From positions 1 to 64,000 of the forward strand of contig WHVA01000085.1 of the NCBI GenBank assembly GCA_015179125.1: a DNA stretch of 64,000 nt, written 5' to 3'. A model generated the notes under the pieces. That model ran no database searches. It was not told where the DNA came from and saw only the letters and a list, made by a program, of their open reading frames with translations. Below, in pieces: positions 34,117 through 44,087 of this stretch. How positions within the stretch are numbered: position 1 is the first letter of the stretch; each line of letters begins with the position of its first letter. The translations under genes were made by a program, and so were the position numbers. Origin of the DNA: Gautieria morchelliformis. Lineage: Eukaryota; Basidiomycota; Agaricomycetes; Gomphales; Gomphaceae.

Positions 34117-34911
34117 TTACCAACGTCGTTTCTTGGTAAAGCCTGCGTTATCCAAGACGTGCCTGCTTGTCATGGGGCTGTCGTAGTCCCCTATGCGCCT
34201 GAAGACTGCGGCTGGATGACACGCGGCTATTCGTATTACCTTTACGTCGCTTTTATGCTCGAGACCTGAGAGAAGAGTGTTGGCTAAACGATCGGCGCAT
34301 CGTCCCAAAGACATCACGTGTATCTTCTTCTGCCCTCGTTCTATGGATGCAAGCAGCAGACGCGTCAGGTATATTCGTTGGAGTTCAGACTGCGTTAGGA
34401 TCGAAACGTCGGAGCAGTCCCGTGTCATGACACTTTCGTTTATGAAGACCACTCCTCGGGAGATGTGCTTCCATGAGTTCCTGAAGATATCAACGCAGTC
34501 CTCAAACGGAAGGGATGTGTTTATGTGCATGTCGTTCGCGAGGACCGCTACACTCGGAGGCATGCTGCGGTTTGTGTACATGACGGACTTCGCCTCGTCG
34601 TATGAGAACGCAGCCCACGTGGACTGGTATATCGCTCTGTTGTACGGGGCCTCTCCGATTACGACGGTGTGCAAAGGGAGGTATAGGCTCCACGTTGCGA
34701 GGTACCTTTGGTATGCATACAGAAAGGCGCTCTCGTCGTCGCTTATGTTGGGCTTGTGTGTTCTCAGGAGTCCCATAAAGACAGCTAGGTGTTCTTTGAT
34801 GCTCTCTTGAAACGAGTCCATGCAACGTGTGTAGTACTCGACATTGTCGATGAAACGCTCCAAGACGACAGAGTCGTCGCCTGCACCGTAACAATGTGCA
34901 TCACGTATCAT
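34117..34911 (-). CDS. Virus-like ORF C: uracil-DNA-glycosylase-superfamily-like protein
   Basis: Intronless frame of 264 residues when started at 34911 (MIRDAHCYGAGDDSVV). A start further in at MDSFQESIKEHL is possible. The order of features fits the uracil-DNA glycosylase fold. A beta-strand runs into HTVVIGEAPYNRAIYQ, comparable in position with the water-activating motif (GQDPYH in family 1, GEAPG in family 4). A central GVVFINESV strand follows, then KKIHVMSLGRCADRLANTLL, and near the end VIRIAACHPAAVF, comparable with the HPSP leucine-loop motif. Viral glycosylases of this size (about 220-300 residues) are found in herpes-, pox- and other large DNA viruses. The assignment rests on two short motifs and their spacing, so it is tentative. 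Its start overlaps that of the divergent ORF D. Confidence 0.5.
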   Translation of the reverse strand: MIRDAHCYGAGDDSVVLERFIDNVEYYTRCMDSFQESIKEHLAVFMGLLRTHKPNISDDESAFLYAYQRYLATWSLYLPLHTVVIGEAPYNRAIYQSTWAAFSYDEAKSVMYTNRSMPPSVAVLANDMHINTSLPFEDCVDIFRNSWKHISRGVVFINESVMTRDCSDVSILTQSELQRIYLTRLLLASIERGQKKIHVMSLGRCADRLANTLLSGLEHKSDVKVIRIAACHPAAVFRRIGDYDSPMTSRHVLDNAGFTKKRRW

Positions 34912-35787
34912 TTCGCCAACCGCTGCCTGATATGCGAAGATCAGGATTACGTCAAGGCGTTCATCCCCTGCGCGCACACGATGGAAGCCTGCTGGAGAGA
35001 CACGCCTGCGCTGAAGGCCTTCGTCGGGGTCTCCCGTTACGTGAACAGCGACATAGACTGCATTCCTAACTACATGTGGAACAGATGGCATGCAGACCAG
35101 ACCTTCCAGGACCACGTTAAGATGGACACAGAGCTGGACGCGAAGATGACGAACGCACCCTGTGTCAAGTGCTCTCGCTTCCTTTTGGAGGCTAGACGCT
35201 GGCTCTCCTCCGGCGACATGGAACGGGACGGGTACAGCTATTACAACATGCCGCGTATCCTCGTCGACAAGACTGTTGTAGTCGATCACGTCACCAAGAA
35301 GGCAGAGTTCAACATTCTGACGATGTCTCCTTGGCTCGAGCGGTTCTCCTGTGTGTCTGGTTCCAAATGGCCTACGGACGCAGAGCTGGTTCGTCCCCGG
35401 GAGATAGACGTGCCGCTGAACACCAGGTGGCAGGCTAAAGTCTGCATAGGAGACATGGCGTGCTGGCCTGTGGTATCCTCGGGTCTGTTCAGGTTCCGTC
35501 GTCCGCATTCACACACGAAAGGGCTCGTCGAGTCTAGCATCAGCGAGATAAACGACGTACTTAGCATCAAGCTTGAGGTACCGAAGAGGATATGCGACCT
35601 CATGGGAACCAGCTATCGCCCGCGGTACCTCGTCATCACGCGAGCCATAGACGTCATCGAAATAGGACAGCACTGCACGTACATAGGCGACGTCGGAACC
35701 GTCAAGAGAGACGTGGATGAGATCGATTATCCGCCGGACTGGTTAGACGCCGATTGGGAAGACTCCCACGAAGCCCGTAGTGACTGA
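34894..35787 (+). CDS. Virus-like ORF D: protein with N-terminal RING-like cysteine pattern
   Basis: Intronless frame of about 297 residues from ATG 34894 (MCITYHFANRCLICEDQDYV). The first 90 residues contain CLIC, then FIPCAHTMEAC and later APCVKC, a Cys/His spacing reminiscent of a RING or related zinc-binding domain. The remaining 200 residues are mixed alpha/beta (YNMPRILVDKTVVVDHVTKK, YRPRYLVITRAIDVIEIGQH) and end in an acidic stretch (DEIDYPPDWLDADWEDSHEA). I do not recognise that part. RING-type proteins are frequent in large DNA viruses, where many act on host ubiquitin signalling, but no such activity can be claimed from the pattern alone. It overlaps ORF C at the start and lies 44 bp before ORF E. 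Confidence 0.55.
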   Translation: MCITYHFANRCLICEDQDYVKAFIPCAHTMEACWRDTPALKAFVGVSRYVNSDIDCIPNYMWNRWHADQTFQDHVKMDTELDAKMTNAPCVKCSRFLLEARRWLSSGDMERDGYSYYNMPRILVDKTVVVDHVTKKAEFNILTMSPWLERFSCVSGSKWPTDAELVRPREIDVPLNTRWQAKVCIGDMACWPVVSSGLFRFRRPHSHTKGLVESSISEINDVLSIKLEVPKRICDLMGTSYRPRYLVITRAIDVIEIGQHCTYIGDVGTVKRDVDEIDYPPDWLDADWEDSHEARSD

Positions 35788-35831
35788 GCACATGACGAAG
35801 GAGTTGAGGTTGTACTATCACATGTCGCGTC

Positions 35832-36022
35832 ATGGCAAGCATAGAAGAACGCACGCGGGACATGCAAGGCGTCTCAAGGGCATCGTACGACGAGTCTGCA
35901 GACCACATTACACCGAGAACCGCAAGCATGTCTCTGGTGTCCTCTGTCTCGTCCGTGGAGAAAAACACCGTAGGTCGGACAACGTACTCGTCGAATCCTA
36001 GCTACAAAGGGTCCAGCGCAAA
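35832..36022 (+). CDS. Virus-like ORF E, partial
   Basis: Open frame beginning MASIEERTRDMQGVSRASYD, rich in Ser, Thr and Asp, apparently disordered. It reaches the right end of the virus-like insertion, where host sequence resumes, so only its N-terminal part belongs to the element. Not recognised. Confidence 0.35.
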
Positions 36023-37123
36023 AAAGTATACTTAACTGGAGGGAGGGCGTGTGGCACTTGGCCAGCCACAATACGCGGAGAAATAGTGACGGGTTTCCCA
36101 CGATTTACGACATCCCAGTGCCCTTGACGAGCAAGGGGAAAACTGCGCAATTTCAAGCAAGTATCCACCATGTTCATTTCCCTTTTTATACTGCCTAAGA
36201 TCCTTCTGGACATCCCCCGCAATCCGATCTTTGCATTGGGGATACCCATCGTCCTGGGAACGCTGGCTGGCCTGCCGATGAGGAAGGGAGTGAAAGGAGA
36301 ATGGTATAAGGTATGTCTACTCTCACGATGTCTTTTGTGGGATCTGATGACTCGGCGTGCATAGAATTTGGTGGTGCCTCCTGGACGTCTACCCCGCCTG
36401 GTCTTTCCGTTCGTCTGGACAGGTTTTTATGCGTCATGGGCTTTGTGTCGTCTCTGGCGGTCTTGTGCTATGATCATGGTGATGTCCCTAGTTTGCGGTA
36501 CGTCGCGGCTGTTGTTGGTTCAAGCTGGTAGCTACACGTTCTTAGCTTCGACGCATATAATGGATTGATATTGTACTGGTGCCAAATGGTAACGAGCGTC
36601 GTGACGTCGCTCTTCTTCTTTGTGTTTAAACGGGCGAGTTTGATATTATGTTCTATCTTTTGAACTTATCGTGTGTCCAGATGGGGCTCGCAATGGCCGC
36701 GGGCAACAGCGTCTTGTTGACGGCAGAGTGCTCTTATATGACGGTCAGTTTTCTTTTCACGTGCCTCCTCAAGAAAGAGGCACCTCCGCGAACGTGCAAC
36801 TAATGGCGAGTCTAGATTGTGCTTGACAAACCCACAAACCACCTGGTATGATCTATAGCTCGGTGCGGGATGTTACTCACGATCATTTAGTCGACGTATT
36901 TCTTGGCGCCGTGCTGCGCTTGGTTGGCATACATGACATACTTGATCGGTGGAATCTGGTGGTTAAACAGGGGTCGTGAGGGGGGAGATGAGAAACAGTG
37001 ATCGCAATGCTATGGCTAGCTACAACTTTGACTACATGTCATTTATCAACTGTGCTAAGGGAATCACTCAGTTAACATAGAAACTGTCAGCCAAAGGTGC
37101 AAATATCACTCTCCCTGATTCTT
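36023..37123. repeat. Tandem duplication, unit 2 (part right of the insertion)
   Basis: Continues the second copy of the host unit after the virus-like DNA. It begins aaagtatactta, matching 30188, and ends cctgattctt at 37123, matching 31316, inside the FEX gene's 3' end. It differs from unit 1 at scattered positions and by small indels. Confidence 0.9.
36170..37001 (+). pseudogene. TspO/MBR copy 2, frameshifted
   Basis: Second copy of the TspO gene from the host duplication. It opens MFISLFILPKILLDIPRNPI, slightly longer than copy 1, and keeps the first exon-intron junction and the signature exon NLVVPPGRLPRLVFPFVWTG. Soon after, one base present in copy 1 (in the codons for A-S-M-G-F) is missing, so the frame shifts within the conserved core. 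The C-terminal exon (YFLAP then TYLIGGIWWLNRGREGGDEK-like) is still recognisable up to the stop at 36999-37001. Its promoter was opened by the virus-like insertion, since the start codon now lies about 150 bp from foreign DNA. It has probably decayed because copy 1 supplies the function. Confidence 0.8.
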
Positions 37124-38364
37124 CCTGTCCACCAGGCCGGACCCAGGATGAGGAGGAGGATGATTTGTGCAAGTATAAAGGAGACTAGGAAGTATATCCA
37201 GGCCTTCTTGCCTCGAAGTGTGCGGAGCTCGACGACGAAGGTGCTGACGGTGCTGAGGCAGCCACAAAAACCATCGATAATACCCTGAAGAATGGAACAT
37301 GCAACGGGTGGGGGCGGGGAGGGCGCGCGCTGGATAATGTGGCATGCGGCTAAAACAGCAGTGGCGAACTCGTTGGCGATCAGAGTACCGAGGGGGAAAA
37401 TGTGGAGCCGAGTATTTAGCTGGGTGGAGAGAACATAGCGCGTTAATGTGCCTGGGAAGGACAGAAGCAAGGCGGCGGTGGCGAGGGGCCGCCAGGAGTG
37501 GTTCAGACGGACAAAGAAGGGTATTGTGAGGGCATAAAGTGCTATGGAGAGGATGGTTATGAGCCATTTAAGGGCGGAAGGGAGGTGGGGTAGCGCGGGG
37601 AGTCTCGATGCGGTGCGTTTGCCTAGTTGCTTTCCGAGGGCGAAAGAGGCGAGGGACGCTGCTAAAGTGAACAAGGATCGGGTGAGGCCGTCCATGACCT
37701 ACGAAGGTGAGAATATCGTCGGTATATATAACATAGGGCATACATCATATATCCAGAGTCTTCTGAAAGCAGAAGCATCGGCCCAGGCGGAAAAGACATC
37801 GAGCTGCCAGCCGGAGAAGGTCGTGAGGGAGCCACAGAAGCCTAGTGGCGGTGAGGAGGAGAACAAAGCGGTGTATAGGGTGGGTATTCACCCGTGGTAA
37901 TGGCAGGATATAATGGCGCATAGCTGTGGGGGTCCTTCAGTGCAGGGAGGTCAGGCTGAAAGAGGAGCGCACAAATGGGAGATGGGATCTCGCATAGCTA
38001 GGGCGAACCCCATTATGGCACATCCCACTGCCTGGACCCAGGCGAGCGGGAAGATGCTTTGGCCTGGATAGCTAGCCAGGGCATGGATCCCCAGGCGGGC
38101 GAGGGTGCCAAAGACCGAGAAGGACATGAGCGGGGACAGGACATGGATGGAGAACGGGTGGAAGGGCGGCGGGGCAGCAGCGTCGGGACTGTCGATGAGC
38201 TCCTCTGCCCTGGTCACGTCGGACAAGGGCCGGGGGGAGGGAGGCGGGGTGGAGACGGAAATGCCAAGCCGTGGCGCAGGTGCCGCCTTTGAGGCTTCAA
38301 GGTTGCCAAGCCATGGCGTCGCAGGTTCTGCCTTCTCGTCTGGCATTGAGTCCTCACGTGACAT
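37087..38364 (-). CDS. FEX1: Fluoride exporter FEX (fused two-domain CrcB/Fluc)
   Basis: Plasma-membrane fluoride channel. Fungal FEX is a head-to-tail fusion of two CrcB-like halves, and both are visible. The start at 38364 gives MSREDSMPDEKAEP and an N-terminal polar region. Half 1 has FGTLARLGIHALASYPGQSI, AWVQAVGCAIMGFALAMRDP and, after an intron, TTGFCGSLTTFSGWQLDVF. Half 2 starts MDGLTRSLFTLAASLASFAL and contains GTLIANEFATAVLAACHIIQ and GIIDGFCGCLSTVSTFVVEL, the repeat of the G-F-C-G-S-L-T-T-F/S motif that lines the pore. The last helix is SFILAQIILLLILGPAWWTG, ending CTFG (stop 37087-37089). The 3' end lies in the host duplication, so its last ~37 bases also occur at 31280-31316. Confidence 0.9.
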
Positions 38365-38402
38365 CCCAGCATACCTTACTTATGTAATCATGGAAGCAGC
38401 AC

Positions 38403-39688
38403 ATGTTGTCTGTCGCTCTTTCTCTCTTGTTGGCATCTGTCCTTGCTTCATTCTTCATGTTTCGCAGGAAAGCCTGGGATCCGAAACACAAGGCGAGTCC
38501 GCTGTAGATTCTATCTCTGCGACTGACCTCCCATCTCTAGCATTGCTATGTGACAGGCGGAAGTTCTGGCTCAGGATTGGCCCTTGCCATTTTGTTGGTG
38601 AAAAAGGGTGCCCATGTCTCCATCGTGGCTCGTGACGAGTCCAAGCTTAAAGACGCGTTGCAGCAACTCGAGGTGACTCTCTCCACTCAATCTATCCTCC
38701 CAATTGTTCATCTTTTCAGTCTGTCCGTCAAAGCTCTGACCAGATACTCCGATCCTATTCCTTTTCACTGCATTCTGCAGAAGGCTCACAAGCTGCCCTC
38801 GACGCTGCATCCGTGCCCCACGCCGGTTCCCCGCCCGATGCCGTCTTCACCTGTGCCGGCTCGTGTAGACCAGGCTTTTTCATTGAGCAAACAGAGCAGT
38901 CGCTACTCGATGGCATGTCCAACGCATACTGGATACAAGCCTGGACAGCCCTAGTAAGCACCGGCCCACAACAATTACCATCTTCCCTAACCGCCCTCTC
39001 AGGCTGCCACAAAAAAAATGGTCCGCCACCGCAAGCAGGGCAAAGTCGTTTTTGTATCATCAACTCTTGGTTTCATGGCCATCGTTGGATACTCCACTTA
39101 TGCCCCTGGTAAACATGCACTCCGAGGTTCGTTCCACCTCTCTTGTCCGGAATCCAACTCTCACTTCTACCAGGACTTGCTGAAGCCCTGCGCTCCGAGC
39201 TTATTCTCTACGGCATCGATGTCCACTGCTTTTTCCCCTGCACCATCTTCACTCCCGGATACGAGGAGGAGAATAAGACAAAGCCTAAAGTCACCCTCAA
39301 GATAGAAGAAGCAGATTCGGGCTTAACACCTGAACAGGTCGCTGCCGGCATTCTGAAAGGTGCCCGCCTTCTCCCCGTGTCTACCGTATACTGAATCCTT
39401 TGAGCAGGCGTACAAAAAGGTCAACACCAGTCAGCAGCAGATTTAATCACAAATTTGTTTCGTGCTTCCACCCGAGGTGTATCCCCGTCGAACAATGTCT
39501 TCCTTGACCTCGTATTGAACTTCATTGCCTTGGTCAGCCCACTCAAGTAATACCCCTTACTCTTCACTGACTTAGGATTATAGATAGGTGTTCCTATCTT
39601 TCGACGGTCTCTCGACAGCACAGTCCGAGGTCACCGGCAAGAGCATGAAGAGTATCTCACGAGCCAAGGCTTTTTCACCACAAAATAG
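38403..39688 (+). CDS. TSC10: 3-ketodihydrosphingosine reductase (KDSR/TSC10)
   Basis: ER-membrane short-chain dehydrogenase that reduces 3-ketosphinganine to dihydrosphingosine in sphingolipid synthesis. The start at 38403 gives a membrane anchor, MLSVALSLLLASVLASFFMF. After an intron with a GC donor comes the NADPH fold, CYVTGGSSGSGLALAILLVK. Later exons give PDAVFTCAGSCRPGFFIEQT (substrate-side motif typical of KDSR), KVVFVSSTLGFMAIVGYSTY with the catalytic Ser and the YAPGK Tyr-x-x-x-Lys, and FFPCTIFTPGYEEENKTKPK, the family's conserved proline loop. A further exon encodes FRASTRGVSPSNNVFLDLVL. The last join (donor about 39546, acceptor about 39616) restores GHRQEHEEYLTSQGFFTTK and stop 39686-39688. 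Without that intron the protein would stop at 39550. Confidence 0.9.
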
Positions 39689-39857
39689 TCACCGCTGCTG
39701 CATCGTATCGATTATAGCACGTAACTACTGTACCATACCCTACATTCATAAATACAGCAATTGATGACGGATTGGGCCTGTTTTTGGGCTATGCCGGGCG
39801 CTTAGAATCTTGCGACACGTTCTCATCCAAAGCCTTTTTTCGTCTCTCCCACTCTAG

Positions 39858-40678
<821 letters not shown>

Positions 40679-40860
40679 AATCACTCGCATACATGCTTTC
40701 TCCCGCGTCACCCTCCTCTCTCTTACTTCCTTTCTTTTCCTTTCTCTTTCTCATGCATACGAATCAGTGTATGTACTTACGGAGGGAAGACGACATGCGT
40801 CATACTTAATTTAGAGCATCGACTAGCACAGAAGGCAGCCACCTATCCGAAGGATGTGTG

Positions 40861-43764
40861 TCATCGATTTTCACCAGGGAATAATCTTCCCACAGCCTCG
40901 GCTTCCTTCTGTCGCTTGGAACCTTGTTCTCTTTGAACAGGATCACGACTGCTCAGTCCGGCTTTAGCCATCTTGTCGAGCAGGGCTGCCAATTTCTTGG
41001 GCTTGACTCCAGAATACGAGGCCAGTCGTGTACTAGGCACCAGATAGTTTTGAACCGTGTCTGACAGCGGAATTGAACACAACTGTGCGTATTTGTGAGC
41101 TCTGTTGCCTCATGGCCACGCAAGAGGACGTATTTACCGATCTAAGTTCGCCAAACGCTTCAGAGAGATTAGGTCGGCCTATACGCTTCAGTTCCTGGTC
41201 TAAAAAGTCAACGTCCACCAACAAATTTGAGATGGCATTCTCGTTGATGGCGAGCACGTTGCGACCAGTCAAAAAATCCTGCGCAGTGCAAATCAGGCTC
41301 AGAATAAATCTCAGAAGCTACCCCTCTCACCAAAAGACATTCAGAAACATGTGTGACAGCCCCCTTGTATGCTTCATTCTTGTACGCCTCTTTCACCACG
41401 AGACTGTCCACCACGGTCGTCAACCAATTCACCAACTCGTATAGATACATGCTCGGCATGTCTTCTCGGGAGTTGGGTGTCCACTCGTATTCGGCCAGCT
41501 CAAAGAAATCGTCAAGTTTGGAAGAGATGACGGCGCTGATGCGGGCCGTGGCACGTGTCAACGTTTTCGAGAAACTCGCTGTGGCCGAGAGGTGAAGCGT
41601 TCCGCCACGGTGCGATGACCTACCACGTGTGGGTAATATCGTCGGTCAAGGGCTGTCCCAGGCTTACCGAATACTTGTGACTTTACGCTCAAGTTCTGCG
41701 CAGGCTATCTCGAAGTGCTCGAGGTTGGATACCACCAAAGCTATCTGAGATAAACCGGATATGCTAGCAAGCCGTTCCGCAATGCGAGTGCTGATATGGG
41801 CTGTGAGTAATCTGTCAACGGCCTTCGTACATGATGTGAGTCAAAAGGGCACGAATAAGTAAACATTTCACAAACCTTCCCGAGAAGCTCATCGATGTCT
41901 CGCTGGTATTGTGCAACACCTTCAACAAATTGGTAATACTTGTTGACAAAGTTGTGAATCTGAATGACGGCATCAGGTAAATCATACGCGAAGGCAGCGA
42001 TTCGCCTCACATCTTGACAGCAAAGGTAGAACGTCTGCGACCATGGAAGGTTCATGGGGAGTGATGTTCTGTAAGAGAGTGAAGATTAGAGACGGTAGGT
42101 CACGAAGAATACAAGGACCCACTGCTTGATTTCTGCAGTTTCCGTGTCACTAAGCCATACTGATGCAATGACTGCATCCCTGTCACTGGATCCTTCCACC
42201 CGCATAGGAAGCTGATCATCTTGAAGTACAATCTGGTCGCGACATAAGTCAGCATAGAAAACAAATGTGCAACATGTGTGTACGTTATCGAATCGTTTGT
42301 TATACTGCTTTTCAAGCAGGGCTCCATATTTTTCGAATAAAACCATCAGAAGAGAATGTAATTGCTGGGTCGAATATGAGTAGCCCTGTGTCCGGAGTCG
42401 GCATCATCTCTCGCAGATAGGATAAGTATGAGGTTACTTCGAGAGTGGCACTGAACGCTATCAAGCTCTCCTTGACATCCAGGAAAACCTCGGGGTCCGT
42501 TTCATTCGCCAGCGTTTGTCCCATGCCCTCTTCAACACGACCAACGACGTTCTCCCACAATTCGTCAACTTCTCGCTCGCTCCGAAAACCCATTGTTGTC
42601 CGTAGAACATGGGACTCGACAATAAAAAAGCCGACGATCTCTTGGATGAGAGTGGGCAGTGATGAGAGGGACAATGGGGTAGGTAGAATTAGAGTCGATT
42701 GCGCCTGAGAAGATTAAGATGTCGTGACTATGCAAGTGTTATAAGGGCTCACCTTTCTGTCAGCCTGGTATGACCGCTGTAGTTCCTCTAATGAATCTAA
42801 TGCCGTATATATCTGTATGCATTGGTAGAGCGGTTTGAAATCGACCTTAAGCTTGTCGTTGTCTAGAACGTCATCTGTGCGGCGCAGGATGATGCAAATG
42901 CATATTAAACAAGGGAGGTCGCTTACACTCGATCGTCTCATTGGTCACCATTTCCACTGAACTTCCTACCCGGCTCAGCTTTAAGAGAGGCACCTTTTCT
43001 CGACGGCTGCGCCACCTTCGTGTTCTAGTTTCCATCGCTTCCAACGCAAGGCGTCCTACTTCACCACTGATATTCCGAATCTCAAGCAACCACGAATTGG
43101 TCGAGGCTGTGACCGCATCCTTTATCTGGGTTCGGAGAGAAGGCAAAGAGGATAATAAATGAGTGAAGAATGGAGTTTGCGACAACGAAGAGGGCGGGAG
43201 TGATTGAATATCTTCCAGGGACTGTATTTCGTTACATCAGCTATATGAGTGCTGTCGATGATGTAGACGAACCCTCAATGCACTCCAGTAACGAGTCTCC
43301 TTGATGAGTTCCCCAATGCGATGCACGAGGTCCAAGACAGTCAGACAAGCTTGAAGCGTGTCAATAGCTTCATCTAAGTTAGCAGCTGTCATCTTTGATT
43401 TCAGCAGAGCCTTCTTCTTAGCAGCTAGACCATGTCCGACAGAGCCAACACTCGAGTCAAGACTGAGGATCTTGTCTCGAAGGTTGACAGTATATGACCG
43501 GACCGTTAGGAGAGTAGAGACGGAGGACACAAAGTCTTGGTAGTTGTCGCCGCATATTTTCTCGATCTCTTCCTCTTTGGACTGGACAAGGCTCTGTACT
43601 GTCCGCAGGAATGCCTCCTGCTGCCTAGAGGCATGAATTTGCTTGATGATGGGTCCCAGCTGTTCCAGGTTTTCAGTTGAAGACGACTCATCTAATAGGT
43701 GGATTTGTTGTAACTGGTGGTCTACATTTTCTTGAGTGAAATTGGTTTTCTTGCGGGGCGGCAT
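40861..43764 (-). CDS. SEC15: Exocyst complex subunit SEC15
   Basis: Subunit of the exocyst that binds the Rab Sec4 and tethers secretory vesicles at growth sites such as the hyphal tip. The start at 43764 gives MPPRKKTNFTQENVDHQLQQ. The N-terminal helical region includes FLRTVQSLVQSKEEEIEKIC and KKKALLKSKMTAANLDEAID. Later exons have KVDFKPLYQCIQIYTALDSL, EIVGFFIVESHVLRTTMGFR, PMNLPWSQTFYLCCQDVRRI (a strong SEC15 signature near 42010-42060), IHNFVNKYYQFVEGVAQYQR, YLYELVNWLTTVVDSLVVKE and NLLVDVDFLDQELKRIGRPN. The C-terminal exon reads YSGVKPKKLAALLDKMAKAG and ends LFPGENR (stop 40861-40863). About ten introns. The protein is all-helical and about 800 residues, as expected. Confidence 0.92.
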
Positions 43765-43902
43765 GTGGGTGGAAGATGACGACCAATGTATAGGGCGCAA
43801 TATGGTAACCACAAAGGGCAACCACCATCGAAGCGTAGCAAAATGGCAACACTCGGCTATAGTGCTAACTTGTTCGGACGGTAAATCAGCAAAACGTTGA
43901 GA

Positions 43903-43982
43903 AGGTCTCACCCGGAATCGAACCGGGGTCACGAGAAATTCAGCATCAGAATCTCGGGGGCTAACCGCTACCCCATGAAACC
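43903..43982 (-). tRNA. tRNA-Gln (anticodon CTG) with 8-nt intron
   Basis: Read on the minus strand, the acceptor stem pairs GGTTTCA with TGAGACC (one G-T pair). The D arm is GGGGTAGCGGTTAGCCCC, the T arm ACCCCGGTTCGATTCCGGGT. The anticodon stem CGAGA/TCTCG encloses TTCTGA, an 8-nt insertion and T; removing the insertion after position 37 leaves a 7-base loop with CTG. It is divergent from the second copy at 44088, with the two 5' ends 105 bp apart. Confidence 0.88.
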
Positions 43983-44087
43983 TCGTGGCTCCAGGTTTCC
44001 TATTACCATATTTCTAAGTTGACTAATTTCTTTGGCCTGACTCAGTAATCTTATATATATAACGTTACGAGATGCCAAGTTGCAAGT

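Larger units (their letters stand above)
33075..34423 (+). repeat. Right arm of perfect-looking inverted repeat (1349 bp)
   Basis: Reverse complement of 31472-32820. It begins tgcgcatagg at 33075 and ends at 34423 inside the glycosylase-like gene. The sequence continues without an obvious break on both sides, so this arm looks like the original arrangement and the left arm like its inverted copy. The spacer between arms (32821-33074) is single-copy. Confidence 0.92.
31472..36022. mobile_element. Virus-like DNA insertion (large-dsDNA-virus style, family unassigned)
   Basis: A 4.55-kb block whose limits are set by comparison with the uninterrupted host copy at 30151-30190. Host sequence stops at about 31471 and resumes at aaagtatactta (36023). 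About 33 host bases present in unit 1 are absent here, and no target-site duplication is visible. Inside there are no introns, and ORFs are long, close together or overlapping on both strands, unlike every host gene around. Parts: a 1349-bp inverted arm (31472-32820), a 254-bp spacer, the second arm (33075-34423) and a unique right portion (34424-36022). Recognisable content is a uracil-DNA-glycosylase-like gene and a RING-like protein; the rest is unknown. No capsid, polymerase, integrase or transposase was seen, so it is a partial fossil of a larger genome. The identical arms suggest a geologically recent event, later than the host duplication. Confidence 0.75.

Noticed and set aside
31472-34423. 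Inverted arms interpreted as terminal inverted repeats of a DNA transposon
   Set aside because: The arms are not at both ends of the insertion (the right end lies 1.6 kb beyond the right arm), no transposase is present and no target duplication is seen.
34912-35508. N-terminal extension of the glycosylase-like ORF to 35508
   Set aside because: The extra sequence is the reverse of ORF D, is His/Arg/Val-rich, and is unneeded because the 264-residue form already has family length.
30347-37001. TspO direct copies interpreted as long terminal repeats of a retroelement
   Set aside because: The repeats are an exon-intron host gene with its promoter, and adjacent TMA17 and FEX pieces are duplicated with them. 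There is no reverse transcriptase, primer site or polypurine tract.
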